Below are positions 55,821 to 62,737 of a DNA stretch of 64,000 nt, in pieces. This stretch comes from Bacteroidales bacterium (lineage in GTDB: Bacteria; Bacteroidota; Bacteroidia; Bacteroidales; UBA932), in NCBI GenBank assembly GCA_017415715.1, contig JAFQFD010000001.1:20605-84604 (forward strand). The letters are read 5' to 3'. Position numbers and translations under genes: made by a program. Below the pieces are notes generated by a model. It saw only the letters and a list, made by a program, of their open reading frames with translations. It was not told the origin of the DNA and did not search any database. Numbering within the stretch: the first letter of the stretch is position 1; the number at the start of each line of letters is the position of its first letter.

Positions 55821-56189
55821 ATGAAAGCAATCTGGACAATACTTCTTCTGATAGCATCGAATGTATTCATGACATTCGCATGGTATGGTCATCTGAAGCT
55901 TCAGGAGATGAAAATCTCTACAAGCTGGCCTCTGATTCTGGTCATTCTGTTCTCATGGGGAGTGGCATTCCTGGAATACTGCGCGCAGGTTCCGGCGAAC
56001 AGGATAGGATATGTTGAAAACGGAGGTCCGTTCAATCTCATGCAGCTCAAGATCATCCAGGAGGTGATTTCTTTGACTGTGTTCACAATTCTGGTTACGG
56101 TAATGTTCAAAGGACAGTCTCTGCAGTGGAACCATTTTGCCGCTTTCTTCTGCCTTATCATGGCCGTTTTCTTCGTTTTTCTGAAATAA
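55821..56189 (+). CDS. DUF486 / DMT-type small membrane protein
   Basis: The 122-residue protein has four hydrophobic segments (about 5-25, 37-57, 71-95, 101-120) and the family phrases FMTFAWYGHLK and WGVAFLEYCAQVPANRIGY near residues 46-64. DUF486 proteins are members of the drug/metabolite transporter superfamily with unknown substrates. It is a single gene between glmM (divergent) and the tRNA pair. Confidence 0.88.
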   Translation: MKAIWTILLLIASNVFMTFAWYGHLKLQEMKISTSWPLILVILFSWGVAFLEYCAQVPANRIGYVENGGPFNLMQLKIIQEVISLTVFTILVTVMFKGQSLQWNHFAAFFCLIMAVFFVFLK

Positions 56190-56271
56190 TTGCATTTTTT
56201 GCAAAAAAATTGCAGAAAAATTTGGAACATTAAAAATTTTGCGTACCTTTGCAATCCCAAAACGATAACAT

Positions 56272-56343
56272 GGTCGGTTCGTATAACGGTTAGTACTCAA
56301 GATTCTCAATCTTGCAATAGGGGTTCGATTCCCCTACCGACTA
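56272..56343 (+). tRNA. tRNA-Glu (anticodon CTC)
   Basis: 72 bases from GGTCGGTTCG. The anticodon stem CAAGA/TCTTG holds the loop TTCTCAA with anticodon CTC at 56305-56307. The T arm is AGGGGTTCGATTCCCCT. The acceptor pairs well except for a G1-U72 wobble. CCA is not encoded. It reads GAG codons only. Confidence 0.93.
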
Positions 56344-56348
56344 CAAAG

Positions 56349-56371
56349 AGCAGTCAGCAGACTGCTTTTTT
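56349..56371 (+). terminator. terminator after tRNA-Glu
   Basis: AGCAGTC, loop AGCA, GACTGCT, then TTTTT. It separates the two tRNA genes, which are thus probably independent transcripts. Confidence 0.85.
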
Positions 56372-56391
56372 ACTAAAGTTCTAAAACATAC

Positions 56392-56468
56392 GGGGGTATA
56401 GCTCAGTTGGCTAGAGCGCCTGCTTTGCAAGCAGGAAGTCGTCGGTTCGACTCCGACTATCTCCACCA
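56392..56468 (+). tRNA. tRNA-Ala (anticodon TGC), CCA encoded
   Basis: 77 bases from GGGGGTATAGCTCAG to the encoded CCA (56466-56468). The anticodon stem CCTGC/GCAGG holds the loop TTTGCAA with anticodon TGC. The G3-U70 identity pair is kept. The T arm is GTCGGTTCGACTCCGAC. Confidence 0.97.
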
Positions 56469-56470
56469 GC

Positions 56471-56505
56471 AACCCACTCAGATACGTTTCTGAGTGGGTT
56501 TTTTC
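56471..56505 (+). terminator. terminator after tRNA-Ala
   Basis: AACCCACTCAG pairs with CTGAGTGGGTT (11 bp) around an eight-base loop, followed by TTTT and a T-rich stretch. Confidence 0.92.
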
Positions 56506-56523
56506 TTTTTGGGAGGGGTGAAA

Positions 56524-56562
56524 TGTACCCACATTGTACCCACATTTTGAATGTACCCACTT
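56524..56562 (+). repeat. three 11-bp repeats TGTACCCACAT downstream of tRNA-Ala
   Basis: Copies at 56524-56534 and 56535-56545 are identical and adjacent. A third, TGTACCCACTT, is at 56552-56562 after a six-base gap. They stand 55 bases after the tRNA-Ala CCA end, where integrase arm sites or att sequences are usual. Confidence 0.75.
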
Positions 56563-56577
56563 CGCTGAAAATGAAAT

Positions 56578-56611
56578 GATCCCGGAAATATCTTGCGATA
56601 TCTGCGGGATC
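56578..56611. repeat. 34-base imperfect hairpin
   Basis: GATCCCGGAAATATC and GATATCTGCGGGATC pair with two mismatches around TTGC. No T run follows, so it is not an evident terminator. Confidence 0.6.
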
Positions 56612-56677
56612 GTGACGAAAAATTTGAACTTGCTTTGCAAATTCACTGCAAAATTAACGAAAAAACACAATTTATCA

Positions 56678-56685
56678 TATCTTTG
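56678..56685 (+). promoter_or_regulatory. -7 box of the lysis cassette
   Basis: TATCTTTG matches TAnnTTTG and lies 109 bases before the holin start. No -33 match is apparent. The leader between contains no gene. Confidence 0.4.
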
Positions 56686-56794
56686 CTATGGGGAATTGGC
56701 ATTAGTGCCGAGTCCTCTTTTTTTGTTTGGTGCTGTGCCGGTTCCTGTTGGGGATGGAATTGTTTCTATCGTTTAACAGTTTATTGTAATAGGA

Positions 56795-57301
56795 ATGACA
56801 CAGTTGTCTATAGTGTTCGAGAGGATTCTCGATAGTATTCAGAAGGTGTTCAGCAATCTTTTCGGCTGGATCATCGCTGTTTTCACGGCTTATCTTTCTT
56901 GGCTTGGTGATGATTCGGGAAGTATTCTTCTTGTGATTGTTGCTTTGGTGTGGGATATGGCTTGGGGAATTGCAGCTGCTATGAAGCGGCATAATTTCGT
57001 TTTGTCTTATCTTTTGCGTGAGACTTTTTGTAAGATCATTGTTTATGTCGGTGCTATGAGCATTGTTCTTTTTGCGGAGAGGATGCTGGGGCTGACTTCG
57101 GGGCTTACTGTCAGGATCATTGCGGTTATCGCTACTTCTGTGGAGTTGTTTTCTTCTGCAGGAAATATTCTCATTATCAAGCCGGATTTTGTTTTTGTCC
57201 GGTTTTTCGGGAAATACCTTGTCGGGGAGATTGCTGACAAGATGAAGATTTCCCACGATGAGGCTCGTCAGATGTTGGATGGAAATTTTAGTAAGGAGTA
57301 G
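56795..57301 (+). CDS. phage holin family protein
   Basis: The 168-residue membrane protein has about four hydrophobic segments (about 23-38, 43-65, 77-95, 100-125). The central motif VALVWDMAWGIAAAMKRHNF followed by LLRETFCKIIVYVG matches the toxin-secretion/phage-lysis holin family, whose usual form is a DxxxGxxxA motif in a helix pair. It is the first gene of a three-gene cassette with endolysin and spanin-like genes. Codons here are clearly richer in T at third positions than in the core genes to the left, suggesting foreign origin. Confidence 0.85.
   Translation: MTQLSIVFERILDSIQKVFSNLFGWIIAVFTAYLSWLGDDSGSILLVIVALVWDMAWGIAAAMKRHNFVLSYLLRETFCKIIVYVGAMSIVLFAERMLGLTSGLTVRIIAVIATSVELFSSAGNILIIKPDFVFVRFFGKYLVGEIADKMKISHDEARQMLDGNFSKE
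57293..57298 (+). promoter_or_regulatory. Shine-Dalgarno site before the endolysin gene
   Basis: AAGGAG, eight bases before the ATG at 57307 and inside the end of the holin gene. Core genes in this window mostly lack such sites. Confidence 0.75.
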
Positions 57302-57306
57302 CTGCT

Positions 57307-57753
57307 ATGGAAAGAAATGAGATTCTTAAAAAGATAAAGCAGTTTTTCAGTATTGAAGAGTTGGTTTGTCCTCATGCGTATCGGAAGTGGGGTCAGCGTG
57401 CCTGGCAGTTTCTTGATACGGATTTTCTTGAGACTTTGTATGTGATCAGAAAGGACATTCTTGGTGTGCCGATGTATTGTAATGTGGGAGATTATACGCA
57501 GAGGGGGCTTCGTTGCAATAAGTGTAAGATGGTCGCGAATAAGAGTGTGTCGTATCTGTCTGCTCATGTGCTTGGTAAGGCAGGAGATTTCTCTGTTGAT
57601 GGGATGACTGCTGCAGAGGCACGGAAAAAGATAATCGAGAATGCCGACAAGCTTCCGCATCAGATCCGGATGGAGGCGAATGTTGCCTGGTTGCATATCG
57701 ATGTGCTGGAGCAGTATGGTGTTGATGAGAGGATCCATCTTTTTGAGCAGTAA
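57307..57753 (+). CDS. peptidase M15-type endolysin
   Basis: The 148-residue protein resembles phage L,D- or D,D-endopeptidases of family M15. The zinc-site candidates are SAHVLGKAGDF near residues 83-93 (the H-x6-D pattern) and WLHIDV near 127-132, which supplies the third ligand and the general base. FSIEELVCPHAYRKWG near residue 14-29 is typical of the start of such enzymes. It has no signal peptide, so it needs the holin to reach the cell wall. It follows the holin after 5 bases and ends 3 bases before the spanin-like gene. Confidence 0.85.
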   Translation: MERNEILKKIKQFFSIEELVCPHAYRKWGQRAWQFLDTDFLETLYVIRKDILGVPMYCNVGDYTQRGLRCNKCKMVANKSVSYLSAHVLGKAGDFSVDGMTAAEARKKIIENADKLPHQIRMEANVAWLHIDVLEQYGVDERIHLFEQ

Positions 57754-57756
57754 GTG

Positions 57757-58242
57757 ATGAGACGGATCTTTTTATTTATGGCCATAGCATTGCTATGCTC
57801 TTCTTGTGCTACTTGCTGGAACTGCCGAAACATTGCCCTAAACTCTACTGATAAGAGGGATTCGGTCATTATAAAGGAGACTATCGTTTATCGAGACAGT
57901 CTGATTCCGGTACTTGTCAAGGATACGACTGCCATTGTGCATACAGTACCGGCGGACACGGCCAGGGCGGAAACTGATCTTGCAAAGGCGAAAGCCTGGC
58001 TCGAAAGTGACAGTCTCAAGCTGACGATTACAAATAAACCAAGCCCGATTCCTCCTGTCAAGGTCAGTATTCCGGAGAAGGCAAAGACGGAACTCCGGAC
58101 ACAGACTATTAAAGAATTCAAGACGGTTGAAGTCAATCGGCTCACGCCCTGGCAGAAAGGTATGATTTCACTTGGGTATATCTTTATAGGTGTTTGTGTC
58201 TCGTTGATTGTATTCCTTTTGTTGAAACTCTTACGGAAATAA
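57757..58242 (+). CDS. spanin-like lipoprotein with C-terminal membrane helix (candidate u-spanin)
   Basis: From the ATG at 57757 the protein has 161 residues: a lipoprotein signal ending ALLCSSC (lipid-bearing Cys near residue 17), a polar central part with VIIKETIVYRDSLIPVL and AKAWLESDSLKLTITNKPS, and a C-terminal membrane helix (about 137-157) before KLLRK. An outer-membrane lipid anchor together with an inner-membrane helix in one chain is the architecture of unimolecular spanins, which fuse the two membranes at the end of phage lysis. The position after holin and endolysin agrees. A GTG at 57754 is an alternative start. The function is inferred from architecture. Confidence 0.7.
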   Translation: MRRIFLFMAIALLCSSCATCWNCRNIALNSTDKRDSVIIKETIVYRDSLIPVLVKDTTAIVHTVPADTARAETDLAKAKAWLESDSLKLTITNKPSPIPPVKVSIPEKAKTELRTQTIKEFKTVEVNRLTPWQKGMISLGYIFIGVCVSLIVFLLLKLLRK

Positions 58243-58255
58243 TCTGTCATAAAAA

Positions 58256-58285
58256 TTCCCCTCAGGACTGTTGTCTTGAGGGGAA
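58256..58285. terminator. bidirectional terminator at the convergence point
   Basis: TTCCCCTCA and TGAGGGGAA form a perfect 9-bp stem around 12 bases, with AAAAA to the left and TTTT a few bases to the right. It lies between the lysis cassette and the facing minus-strand cluster. Confidence 0.8.
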
Positions 58286-58333
58286 TGGTTTTGTTGGGGA
58301 ATTGGTTGCCTCTGATGAGGCTGATGTTTGAGG

Positions 58334-59038
58334 TTACTCGCCAGCTGCGGCATCTTCCTTAAGCGTAACCATTGTCATCATCTCTCCGGATTTTTCGCCG
58401 GTCTTGGTATTTACGAAGAAATACTTGATAAAGACTTTCGGACTGGTTGCGTTCGGAACTCCGTGCTTGTCGTCGTAGTCCTGCTTGATGTCGTACTCTT
58501 CGGTTACAGGCTCGAATACGTTGCCGATCTGGACTGCCTTGCTGTAGGCACGGGTAACACCGTTTGACTGCGGAGCTGATGCCTGGATGATGAGTTTGAG
58601 GTTTGCGACATCTGCCGGCTCTCCTTCGAGTTCGAATGTGAACTTGGTCGGCGTGAGGGTTACGATTGCTTCTGTCGGAGCCTCTACGCCCTGGAGTGCA
58701 GGAGGATTGCTGAGTGCTTCACCTCCGCAGGCTACGATCCAGTAGTTGAGACGTGAATAGAGGTTGGCTCCGGAGATCTTCGATGTGGTTCCGAGGACGG
58801 ACTTGCCGGCCTGGGTCTGTGCGAGGGCATTCCAAGCCAATATCTGTGCATTGGTCAGATTACGCCAGCTCTGCGACAGCTGCTTGAAGATGGATTTCAC
58901 GGCAGCCTGTGCAGCTGTTCTCGCTGCTCCACCGTAGCCACGATTGCGGATATACTTGCGACCACGCACCTTGGCTGCGGTCACACCCTTTGCGGAGCCT
59001 GACATTTCGTCGAAGGCGATTGAAGGAACATACTTCAT
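58334..59038 (-). CDS. paralogue A of a repeated phage-like family (234 aa)
   Basis: This is a 234-residue soluble protein with no signal. The N-terminal 110 residues hold a recognisable module: FDEMSGSAKGVTAAKVRGRKY, an Ala-rich TAAQ segment, LSQSWRNLTNAQILAWNALAQ, and ISGANLYSRLNYW. The C-terminal half is a beta-rich domain ending in the conserved FFVNTKTGEKSGEMMTMVTL. Genes B (59822-60892) and C (62042-62737) have the same two landmarks. From memory, similar SGxxG...TxAQ...LSxxWRxLTxxQxxAWN...SGxNLF proteins occur in phage and uncultured-bacteria sequences without known function. It is last in the minus-strand cluster. Confidence 0.8.
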   Translation of the reverse strand: MKYVPSIAFDEMSGSAKGVTAAKVRGRKYIRNRGYGGAARTAAQAAVKSIFKQLSQSWRNLTNAQILAWNALAQTQAGKSVLGTTSKISGANLYSRLNYWIVACGGEALSNPPALQGVEAPTEAIVTLTPTKFTFELEGEPADVANLKLIIQASAPQSNGVTRAYSKAVQIGNVFEPVTEEYDIKQDYDDKHGVPNATSPKVFIKYFFVNTKTGEKSGEMMTMVTLKEDAAAGE

Positions 59039-59087
59039 AATTTGTTAAGTGTTTTTAAGGGGTTAATATTTTGTTTTACGCGCGTTT

Positions 59088-59807
59088 CTATTTGTTTCTC
59101 ACACAAACAGCATACAGGAAATGATCTCTCGGCATACCGCCCCAGCCGAACTGAATATTCTTGACTGTCAGCACTGCATTCCTGATAGTTGCCTGAAGCA
59201 TATCACAGCCATAGACCTGGACACTGTTCACATTGTCGCCGACAAATGGCAGCTCAACATCCACATCATCCGGAAATCCAGACAACTCCACAACATCATC
59301 AAAGGGATTGACTTCTGAGTTGTATCTGCCGGTCATCAGACCTATCAAACACCAGTTGTCATCGACATAACAGGTCTTATAATATCCATAGTTGTTCTGC
59401 GAAGTCGTATTGTTCAGAGTCAGTTTGGTCTCTGTTCCACACTCAAACACTCCACGCTGACCTTTCGGAACATAGAGGCTGAGAAGATAGATTGTGTATT
59501 CATCCGTCTGCTCCGGCCAGTAGTCGAGTTTCTCAATGCAGACAGTCTTGCTGTTCTTCAACCAGGTCTTCACAGTCGTTCCATAAAACTTGCCCTCTGT
59601 CTCGAACATTATATATGCACCGCTCATTCCGCTTTTTGGAATCGAGAGTTCCGGCACATAGACTTCAAGGACAGAAGCTGCAGCAAACGCCTCAGACTTG
59701 TTGCTGAACGAAAACTTACCGTTCAAGACAACCAGTTTCTCATTCTGGAAGGTGTTCAGGATGATTTCTCCTGCACCGAAATTATTTCTTGTAGATGTGA
59801 TATTCAT
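59088..59807 (-). CDS. hypothetical protein, 239 aa, phage-cluster associated
   Basis: This is a soluble, beta-rich protein of 239 residues with no signal peptide. It begins with NITSTRNNFGAGEIILNTFQ and contains FAAASVLEVYVPELSIPKS near residues 40-58 and a C-terminal LTVKNIQFGWGGMPRD. It does not share the SGSAK/TAAQ module of its neighbours. It lies between paralogues A and B (gaps 49 and 14 bases) on the same strand, so co-expression is likely. I do not recognise a family with certainty; the beta-strand pattern would suit a virion or adhesive protein. Confidence 0.7.
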   Translation of the reverse strand: MNITSTRNNFGAGEIILNTFQNEKLVVLNGKFSFSNKSEAFAAASVLEVYVPELSIPKSGMSGAYIMFETEGKFYGTTVKTWLKNSKTVCIEKLDYWPEQTDEYTIYLLSLYVPKGQRGVFECGTETKLTLNNTTSQNNYGYYKTCYVDDNWCLIGLMTGRYNSEVNPFDDVVELSGFPDDVDVELPFVGDNVNSVQVYGCDMLQATIRNAVLTVKNIQFGWGGMPRDHFLYAVCVRNK

Positions 59808-59821
59808 AGCTGATTCTCTGA

Positions 59822-60892
59822 TTAAAGTTTATAAATCGGTGCAGATCCGAATACCTCTGCCAATTCTGACTCATACTGTCCTGCTCGATGTGCAAATGTT
59901 CCCTCAGTTTCTCCCTGCCATGTCTGAATCCACACTGCGAAAAGGTTAGGACGAGCCATCCAATTCCGCTCAGGATTAGAACAACGACCAAGAACATAGG
60001 CTTCCAAGTTTGGAATGCTTTTGTTGACTTTCTTGAGAGTGAACTGACCGGAAGCAACTCCCGTGTCATTTGAATATTGAGCATCCACTGACAGAATGGT
60101 AGAGCCATGCGACAGCTCAAAATCAAGAGTTTCGAATCCCTGACTGTCTGCAACCTCATTAAGAGTTACCCTGGCACGCGGAGTATATTCAGCGGCATAC
60201 GCTGTCGAACTCTCCTTGCAAACCGCACTGATGGCCATAGATTCGCCCGTGAAGCCGGTCTTCTTGTCAAGCCAATAGAACTCACAGAAATACTTCTTGC
60301 CAGCCTCTGGTGCTACGCCCATAACCGACGTATAAAGAGCTGTCAAATCTGCATCGCCCCAATCGGGAGCCATGCCAGGAGTGATGATGACAGTCTGACC
60401 CCATCCGGAAGACACTCCAGGACTGAGCGCCGGAGTCATCTTGAACACAAGCACATGACTCTCTGACGGCTGCTGCAGACCAGTAAACACAATCATATCC
60501 GGAGAAATCCAAAGGTCATCATATATAACCTCAGGAACATCGTTCAGATACACCGGAGCATCAGTAAGCATAGGCTCACCGACCATCTGCAGATTGGTGT
60601 TGATTCTGACAAATGCGTTATGCGGAGTAAGTTCTGCAGCCTGGCCGAATGTCGAGATACCTTTCATCTTCTCTGCAAGAACAGCCCATCCGTTCATCTG
60701 AACAGATGTGAGTTTCTTATATGTTCTGGAGATTTTTGATAGGCGGTTTCGTGAGGTCGCTTGTGCAGGAGTCACGACCTTTGAATGTTGGGCTTTGCTT
60801 GACAGGATATTCCTGCCCTTGACATTCCTGGCAGTAACATCCTTTGCGGATCCGGCGAAGTCGCTGAATGCGATAGAGGGTTTGACAATCAT
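59822..60892 (-). CDS. paralogue B of the repeated phage-like family (356 aa)
   Basis: The N-terminal module repeats that of A: IAFSDFAGSAKDVTARNVKGR, TPAQATSRNRLSKISRTYKKLT, MNGWAVLAEKMKG, then HNAFVRINTN in place of SGANLYSRLN. The second domain ends in FYWLDKKTGFTGESMAISAV, the counterpart of the A motif near its C-terminus. B then has an extra domain of about 120 residues (from about residue 240) with LDFELSHGSTILSVDAQYS and a Trp-rich end, absent from A and C. Upstream there is a 178-base gap with a terminator from the hydrolase gene, so B probably has its own promoter. Confidence 0.8.
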   Translation of the reverse strand: MIVKPSIAFSDFAGSAKDVTARNVKGRNILSSKAQHSKVVTPAQATSRNRLSKISRTYKKLTSVQMNGWAVLAEKMKGISTFGQAAELTPHNAFVRINTNLQMVGEPMLTDAPVYLNDVPEVIYDDLWISPDMIVFTGLQQPSESHVLVFKMTPALSPGVSSGWGQTVIITPGMAPDWGDADLTALYTSVMGVAPEAGKKYFCEFYWLDKKTGFTGESMAISAVCKESSTAYAAEYTPRARVTLNEVADSQGFETLDFELSHGSTILSVDAQYSNDTGVASGQFTLKKVNKSIPNLEAYVLGRCSNPERNWMARPNLFAVWIQTWQGETEGTFAHRAGQYESELAEVFGSAPIYKL

Positions 60893-60989
60893 AGGACTAA
60901 ATCATTACATTTCACTCAATTACAGAGGCAAATGTAATATTCCGTCCAAACAATCCAAATTCCTGCAGAGTTTTCAGAAAAACACATAG

Positions 60990-61027
60990 AAAAAGCAGGA
61001 GCAATGCTGTCAAACACTGCTCCTGCT
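60990..61027 (-). terminator. terminator after the hydrolase gene
   Basis: On the minus strand AGCAGGAGCA pairs perfectly with TGCTCCTGCT around 14 bases, then TTTT follows. It ends the transcript of the 61071-61997 gene. Confidence 0.9.
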
Positions 61028-61070
61028 GATATTAGGTTTGCCCGATAAACGGGAATTTAACGAACACTAT

Positions 61071-61997
61071 TTACAGATTCTTTCTGCTCACATCCTGCCA
61101 GCTTTCATTATTTAGTATCTCCGCATCGGAGCCGATAAAGCATTTTCCCGCCTCGGCGTCGTCGCAGAGCCAATAGCGCATCCAGGCTGTCATATAGGCA
61201 TTGCCACGTGGTAGCATGTCGCTGTGGTCAATGCCTTTGATGCGCCCCATAATACGTTGCTCCGATCCAATGCCTTCATAAGTTTTCTGCATCTCTTCCA
61301 ACCTGCAGCCGATCTTCGCGTCGAAGTCTCCGCAGCCGCCCATCAGCAGCATGGGAGCCTTCACGTCTTTCAGGAAGTCTGCGCCAAGGCTGTCAACAAG
61401 CATGGTCGCGGTGCCGCTTTGGGCGCAGAGAGCTCTGTACAGGCGGCTGTTCTCAAATAGTGAAGCGGATGTATAGATGCACATACCCCCTTGTGAATGC
61501 CCGGTCAGGCCAACGTGTGTCGTATCCACTTTCTGATAGAAGATACTCGACGGGTCGGCATTTGCCCTCAACATCATGTCAAGTGACTTGCTGACGGATT
61601 TGCCGTCCCACGTCCACTCGTCTTCATTGCCTACTACGATGAAGCCCCAGGAAGCCAGATGTTGGAAGATGGCTTTGTACTTGGACGCCCGTATGCCCGT
61701 TCCATTCGCCATGAGTACCAAGGGCCATGCCCTCTGTTCGGTCTTCAAATCAGTAGGATAATACACCTGGAGAAGTTTGATTCGCTCGTCGCTGTCTTCC
61801 TGTGTGAACAACTCCACCTGGTAGTCTCCGTCGTAAGCATACTTTTTCTCCCATGCTCCCGGGTAATCAAACTTGTTCTGATATCCATTGGCAACGGCCT
61901 GAATCTTATCCCAGAATGAGCCGCAAGAGGTGCAGAATGTCATTGTTATTATAGACAACATCGCACGCACAACCGTCTTCCAAAACCTAACAAACAT
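61071..61997 (-). CDS. lipoprotein alpha/beta-hydrolase (dienelactone hydrolase/chlorophyllase-like)
   Basis: The 308-residue protein has a lipoprotein signal ending MTFCTSCGSF, so it should be membrane-anchored outside the cytosol. The hydrolase fold follows, with oxyanion stretch VLMANGTGI near residue 92-100, nucleophile Ser in GLTGHSQGGM, Asp candidate in GGCGDFDAK and His in IKGIDHSDML. It probably hydrolyses esters or lactones; the substrate is unknown. It lies between paralogues B and C of the repeat family but ends in its own terminator, and looks like a passenger (moron-like) gene. Confidence 0.85.
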   Translation of the reverse strand: MFVRFWKTVVRAMLSIITMTFCTSCGSFWDKIQAVANGYQNKFDYPGAWEKKYAYDGDYQVELFTQEDSDERIKLLQVYYPTDLKTEQRAWPLVLMANGTGIRASKYKAIFQHLASWGFIVVGNEDEWTWDGKSVSKSLDMMLRANADPSSIFYQKVDTTHVGLTGHSQGGMCIYTSASLFENSRLYRALCAQSGTATMLVDSLGADFLKDVKAPMLLMGGCGDFDAKIGCRLEEMQKTYEGIGSEQRIMGRIKGIDHSDMLPRGNAYMTAWMRYWLCDDAEAGKCFIGSDAEILNNESWQDVSRKNL

Positions 61998-62041
61998 ATA
62001 AATCCCGATTTATTTGTGCAAGATAGTGATTTTCTAATAAT

Positions 62042-62737
62042 TCAGACCTGAAATCCCACAGAAATCTGTTTCCAGTGGGTGCGATATCCAGTTTGGGAGT
62101 CGATGAGAAAGTATCTGATATGTGCTTTGTACTCAGGAAGATTTAGATTCCAGAGGGTTTTGTAATCGTGGATGAGAAAGGCGACGAGTTCCTGGTTGTC
62201 TTGTATTGGAACCGATAGGAACGATCTCATCAAGCCTGGTCTGACACCACCGCCGGGAAATGTCAGCTGGACCTTGGCCACTATCCGGAAACGGTCGTCT
62301 GTGTTCTTGCTGAATATCATCAGCAGATCCTTTTCCTCTACTACGATGGCCGAGTCAAAGGTGATCGAGAACTGAGGGAACGATATGAATGGTTTAGGCT
62401 CCGGAGTGTGTTCATTGCCCAGCTGTGCAAATCCGTGATAGGCACTGACGAAGAGATTATAACCGCTGATGTGGCTGCAAGGGTTGAATGGTGGTCTTCT
62501 TGAGGGAACGCCTTTGGCTATGGCCGTCCACTCCAGTTGCTCATCGTGGTCGAGTTTACGCCAGGCATCGAGTGCCCTGCGATGCAGTCCTGAGTTGTAT
62601 GATTGTGCCGGTGTGTTCTGGAACACTGTTGTGGGTTTTGTCCTCCAGTAGCATTTCCCGTTTCGATGATAGAATGATATGTTCCCCATCGAGCCCCAGC
62701 AGTCTAAAAATCTTGTGTTTGGGTTGTAGAGTGGCAT
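62042..62737 (-). CDS. paralogue C of the repeated phage-like family (231 aa)
   Basis: This is the most divergent copy: GSMGNISFYHRNGKCYWRTK replaces the SGSAK region, then FQNTPAQ, LDAWRKLDHDEQLEWTAIAKG and HISGYNLFVSAYHG keep the TxAQ / WRxL / xWxxxA / SGxNLF order of A and B. The C-terminal half is beta-rich and ends YFLIDSQTGYRTHWKQISVGF, matching the ending motif of A and the internal one of B. It is the first gene on the minus strand after the non-coding right end, and the hydrolase follows after 44 bases. Confidence 0.78.
   Translation of the reverse strand: MPLYNPNTRFLDCWGSMGNISFYHRNGKCYWRTKPTTVFQNTPAQSYNSGLHRRALDAWRKLDHDEQLEWTAIAKGVPSRRPPFNPCSHISGYNLFVSAYHGFAQLGNEHTPEPKPFISFPQFSITFDSAIVVEEKDLLMIFSKNTDDRFRIVAKVQLTFPGGGVRPGLMRSFLSVPIQDNQELVAFLIHDYKTLWNLNLPEYKAHIRYFLIDSQTGYRTHWKQISVGFQV

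Noticed and set aside
56341-56670. Minus-strand frame with VEIVGVEPTTSCLQSRR
   Set aside because: This is the well-known false translation of an antisense tRNA-Ala gene.
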